This document shows positions 6,471-8,199 of a DNA stretch of 8,199 nucleotides, piece after piece. Each line of letters opens with the position of its first letter. Position 1 is the first letter of the stretch. The stretch lies in NCBI GenBank assembly GCA_017483425.1, contig JAFUWM010000361.1:1-8199 (forward strand). Reading direction: 5' to 3'. The DNA is from Lachnospiraceae bacterium (GTDB lineage: Bacteria > Bacillota > Clostridia > Lachnospirales > Lachnospiraceae). The notes beneath the pieces were generated by a model. That model saw nothing but the letters and a program-made list of their open reading frames with translations, was not told the origin of the DNA and did no database searches. The translations under genes and the position numbers were made by a program.

Positions 6471-7343
6471 ATGGGTTTCTTAAGAAGTCTTTCAGATTTT
6501 TTTGTCGGATATGAGCAGATAGACGATGAGTTCTATGAGGATCTCACTGACACCCTTATAATGGGTGATGTCGGGATGCAGACTGCGGAGGAGCTCGCTG
6601 AGGAGCTGAAAGAGCGTGTTAAGAAAGAACGCGTAAACGATACCGAAAAGGCAAAGAAGCTCCTTACCGATCTGATGCAGGAGAAGCTTGACGCGATATC
6701 CTCTGATACGGATTTTGCCTATGAGGACAATAAATCAGTCGTATTAGTTGTCGGCGTGAACGGCGTCGGAAAGACCACGTCCGCCGGAAAGCTCGCGGCA
6801 AGGTACAGGGCTCTGGGGAGAAAGGTCATGCTGGTCGCTGCTGATACGTTTCGTGCCGCGGCCATAGAGCAGCTTACCTCATGGGCTATGAAGACAGGAG
6901 CGGACATAGTGAAAGGCAGGGAGGGCGGAGATCCCGGCTCAGTTATATATGACGCCATACAGTCTGCAAAGGCCAGGGATTATGACATGCTCATAGTTGA
7001 TACTGCGGGAAGGCTCCATAATAAGAAAAATCTCATGAACGAGCTTGCAAAGATCAACCAGATCATAAAGTCCGAGTATCCTGAAGCCGTAAAGGAGACA
7101 CTTGTCGTTGTGGATGCCTCCACTGGGCAGAACGCAAAGGAGCAGGCTAAGGAATTTAAGGAGGTAACGGATGTTTCGGGAGTCGTGCTCACTAAGCTTG
7201 ACGGCTCGGCAAAGGGCGGGATTGTAATTGCGATAGAAAACGAGTTAAAGATACCGGTCAAGTTCGTGGGACTGGGTGAAGGGGTCAGCGACCTCAGAAG
7301 ATTTGATGTCGGGAAATTCATGTCGGGAGTCCTTGGGGACTGA
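6471..7343 (+). CDS. ftsY: Signal recognition particle receptor FtsY
   Basis: FtsY is the membrane-associated receptor for the signal recognition particle; its GTPase pairs with that of Ffh to deliver nascent membrane proteins to the translocon. The NG domain is complete: an N-domain helical bundle (about 15-85), G1 GVNGVGKTT (95-103), DTFRAAA (125-131), G3 DTAGR (177-181), ASTGQNA (216-222), G4 TKLD (241-244) and the closing GLGEGVSDLRRF (267-278). At 290 residues it is short for the family. There is no acidic A domain, as expected in many Gram-positives, but the N-terminal amphipathic helix that usually carries an L-x-K-T-(K/R) pattern is also nearly absent: IDDEF is reached by residue 21. 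The start is well fixed by GGAGGA (6459-6464), 6 nt before the ATG. It follows smc by 23 nt and precedes ilvA by 23 nt, so it is probably part of the same operon. Confidence 0.96.
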   Translation: MGFLRSLSDFFVGYEQIDDEFYEDLTDTLIMGDVGMQTAEELAEELKERVKKERVNDTEKAKKLLTDLMQEKLDAISSDTDFAYEDNKSVVLVVGVNGVGKTTSAGKLAARYRALGRKVMLVAADTFRAAAIEQLTSWAMKTGADIVKGREGGDPGSVIYDAIQSAKARDYDMLIVDTAGRLHNKKNLMNELAKINQIIKSEYPEAVKETLVVVDASTGQNAKEQAKEFKEVTDVSGVVLTKLDGSAKGGIVIAIENELKIPVKFVGLGEGVSDLRRFDVGKFMSGVLGD

Positions 7344-7366
7344 TTATAAAGAGGAGCTATATAAGT

Positions 7367-8199
7367 ATGGGTGCGGAAGGATATCTTGATCTTAGATCAT
7401 TTGAAGAGGCAGCGGAAAAGGTAAAGGAGGTAACGCTTGATACAAAGCTTATATACAGCGATTATTTCTCCGCGGTCGCGGGGCATGGAAACAAGGTCTA
7501 CCTGAAGCCTGAAAATATGCAGCGCACGGGCGCGTACAAGATAAGGGGCGCGTACTACAGGATAAGCAGACTCTCGGATGATGAGAGGGCAAAGGGCGTT
7601 ATCACGGCATCCGCCGGAAACCATGCCCAGGGCGTGGCATATGCGGCAAAGGAGTACGGGGTCAAGGCTGTCATAGTGATGCCGACTACCACGCCGCTGA
7701 TAAAGGTAAACCGGACGAAGGCTCTTGGCGCGGAGGTCGTGCTTTACGGTGATATATATGACGAGGCCTGTGAAAAAGCTTTGGAGCTTGCGGAGGCCGA
7801 GGGGTACACTTTTGTACATCCTTTTGATGACGAGGGTATCGCGACCGGACAGGGTTCTATCGCCTGGGAGATCTTTAAGGAGCAGCCGCTCACGGATATG
7901 ATATTAGTCCCGGTAGGTGGCGGAGGACTGGCGACAGGAGTATCTACGCTTACAAAGCTTCTGCATCCCGACACCGAGGTAGTTGCCGTGGAGCCGGAGG
8001 GCGCAGCCTGTCTGAAAGCATCGCTTGACGCAGGGAGGGTTATGACGCTTCCTTCGGTATCGACCATAGCTGACGGAACGGCGGTAAAGACACCCGGATC
8101 AGCTATATTCCCGTATCTGCAAAAAAACATAGACAGGGTGCTGACGGTGCCGGATGAGGATCTTGTCGCAGCCTTTCTCGATATGGTCGAAAACCACAA
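7367..8199 (+). CDS. ilvA: Threonine ammonia-lyase (3' end outside window)
   Basis: This PLP enzyme deaminates L-threonine to 2-oxobutanoate and ammonia, the first step of isoleucine synthesis, or a catabolic reaction in the TdcB type. The first 277 residues are visible and the frame is still open at the right edge; family members are usually about 320-410 residues without or with a C-terminal ACT-like domain, or about 510 for long IlvA. The PLP lysine is K58 in QRTGAYKIRGA (52-62), followed by the substrate-binding loop SAGNHAQG (82-89) and the phosphate-binding GGGGL (184-188). Serine dehydratase or another fold-type II enzyme is less likely given this motif set. GAGGAG (7351-7356), 10 nt before the ATG, supports the start. 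The 23-nt gap after ftsY with no terminator suggests co-transcription. Whether it is feedback-regulated by isoleucine depends on the unseen C-terminus. Confidence 0.9.
   Translation, partial: MGAEGYLDLRSFEEAAEKVKEVTLDTKLIYSDYFSAVAGHGNKVYLKPENMQRTGAYKIRGAYYRISRLSDDERAKGVITASAGNHAQGVAYAAKEYGVKAVIVMPTTTPLIKVNRTKALGAEVVLYGDIYDEACEKALELAEAEGYTFVHPFDDEGIATGQGSIAWEIFKEQPLTDMILVPVGGGGLATGVSTLTKLLHPDTEVVAVEPEGAACLKASLDAGRVMTLPSVSTIADGTAVKTPGSAIFPYLQKNIDRVLTVPDEDLVAAFLDMVENH

Overview
This window looks like a chromosomal housekeeping stretch from a Gram-positive anaerobe of the Clostridia, most likely Lachnospiraceae. The reasons are the gene order rpmF - plsX - acpP - rnc - smc - ftsY - ilvA, the L32 start MSICPKNKSS, the ACP segment DSLDVFQIIMGIE, and heavy use of ATA (Ile) and AGG (Arg) codons. 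This family assignment rests on remembered sequences, not on a search. Every gene I recognise is on the + strand.

Positions 1-484 hold the 3' tail of an unidentified gene, then a very strong sigma-A type promoter (TTGACA, 17 bp, TATAAT), the ribosomal protein gene rpmF with a strong ribosome binding site, and an intrinsic terminator. rpmF therefore looks like its own short transcription unit, perhaps with some read-through on both sides.

Positions 485-848 are the least explained part. Two small overlapping reading frames (72-76 aa and 46 aa) lie end to end and run into the start of plsX. I recognise neither. Candidate promoter elements for the downstream operon sit inside the second one.

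Positions 833-7343 form a compact block: plsX (acyl-phosphate synthesis), acpP (acyl carrier protein), rnc (RNase III), smc (chromosome condensation ATPase) and ftsY (SRP receptor). Gaps are 35, 53, 1 and 23 nt, so they are probably co-transcribed. The 53-nt acpP-rnc gap can fold into two adjacent stem-loops, the second abutting the rnc start, where no good ribosome binding site is visible. This is a plausible point for setting different outputs of the abundant ACP and the scarce RNase III and SMC. The ftsY product has an unusually short N-terminus. A threonine ammonia-lyase gene (ilvA type) follows 23 nt after ftsY and runs off the right edge.

Functionally the block joins membrane-lipid precursor synthesis (PlsX, ACP) with RNA processing, chromosome organisation and membrane protein targeting, an association common in Firmicutes. 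I see no mobile elements, CRISPR arrays, tRNA or rRNA genes, and no convincing evidence of a new multi-gene system. The points worth a second look are the small reading frames before plsX, the rnc leader and the FtsY N-terminus.
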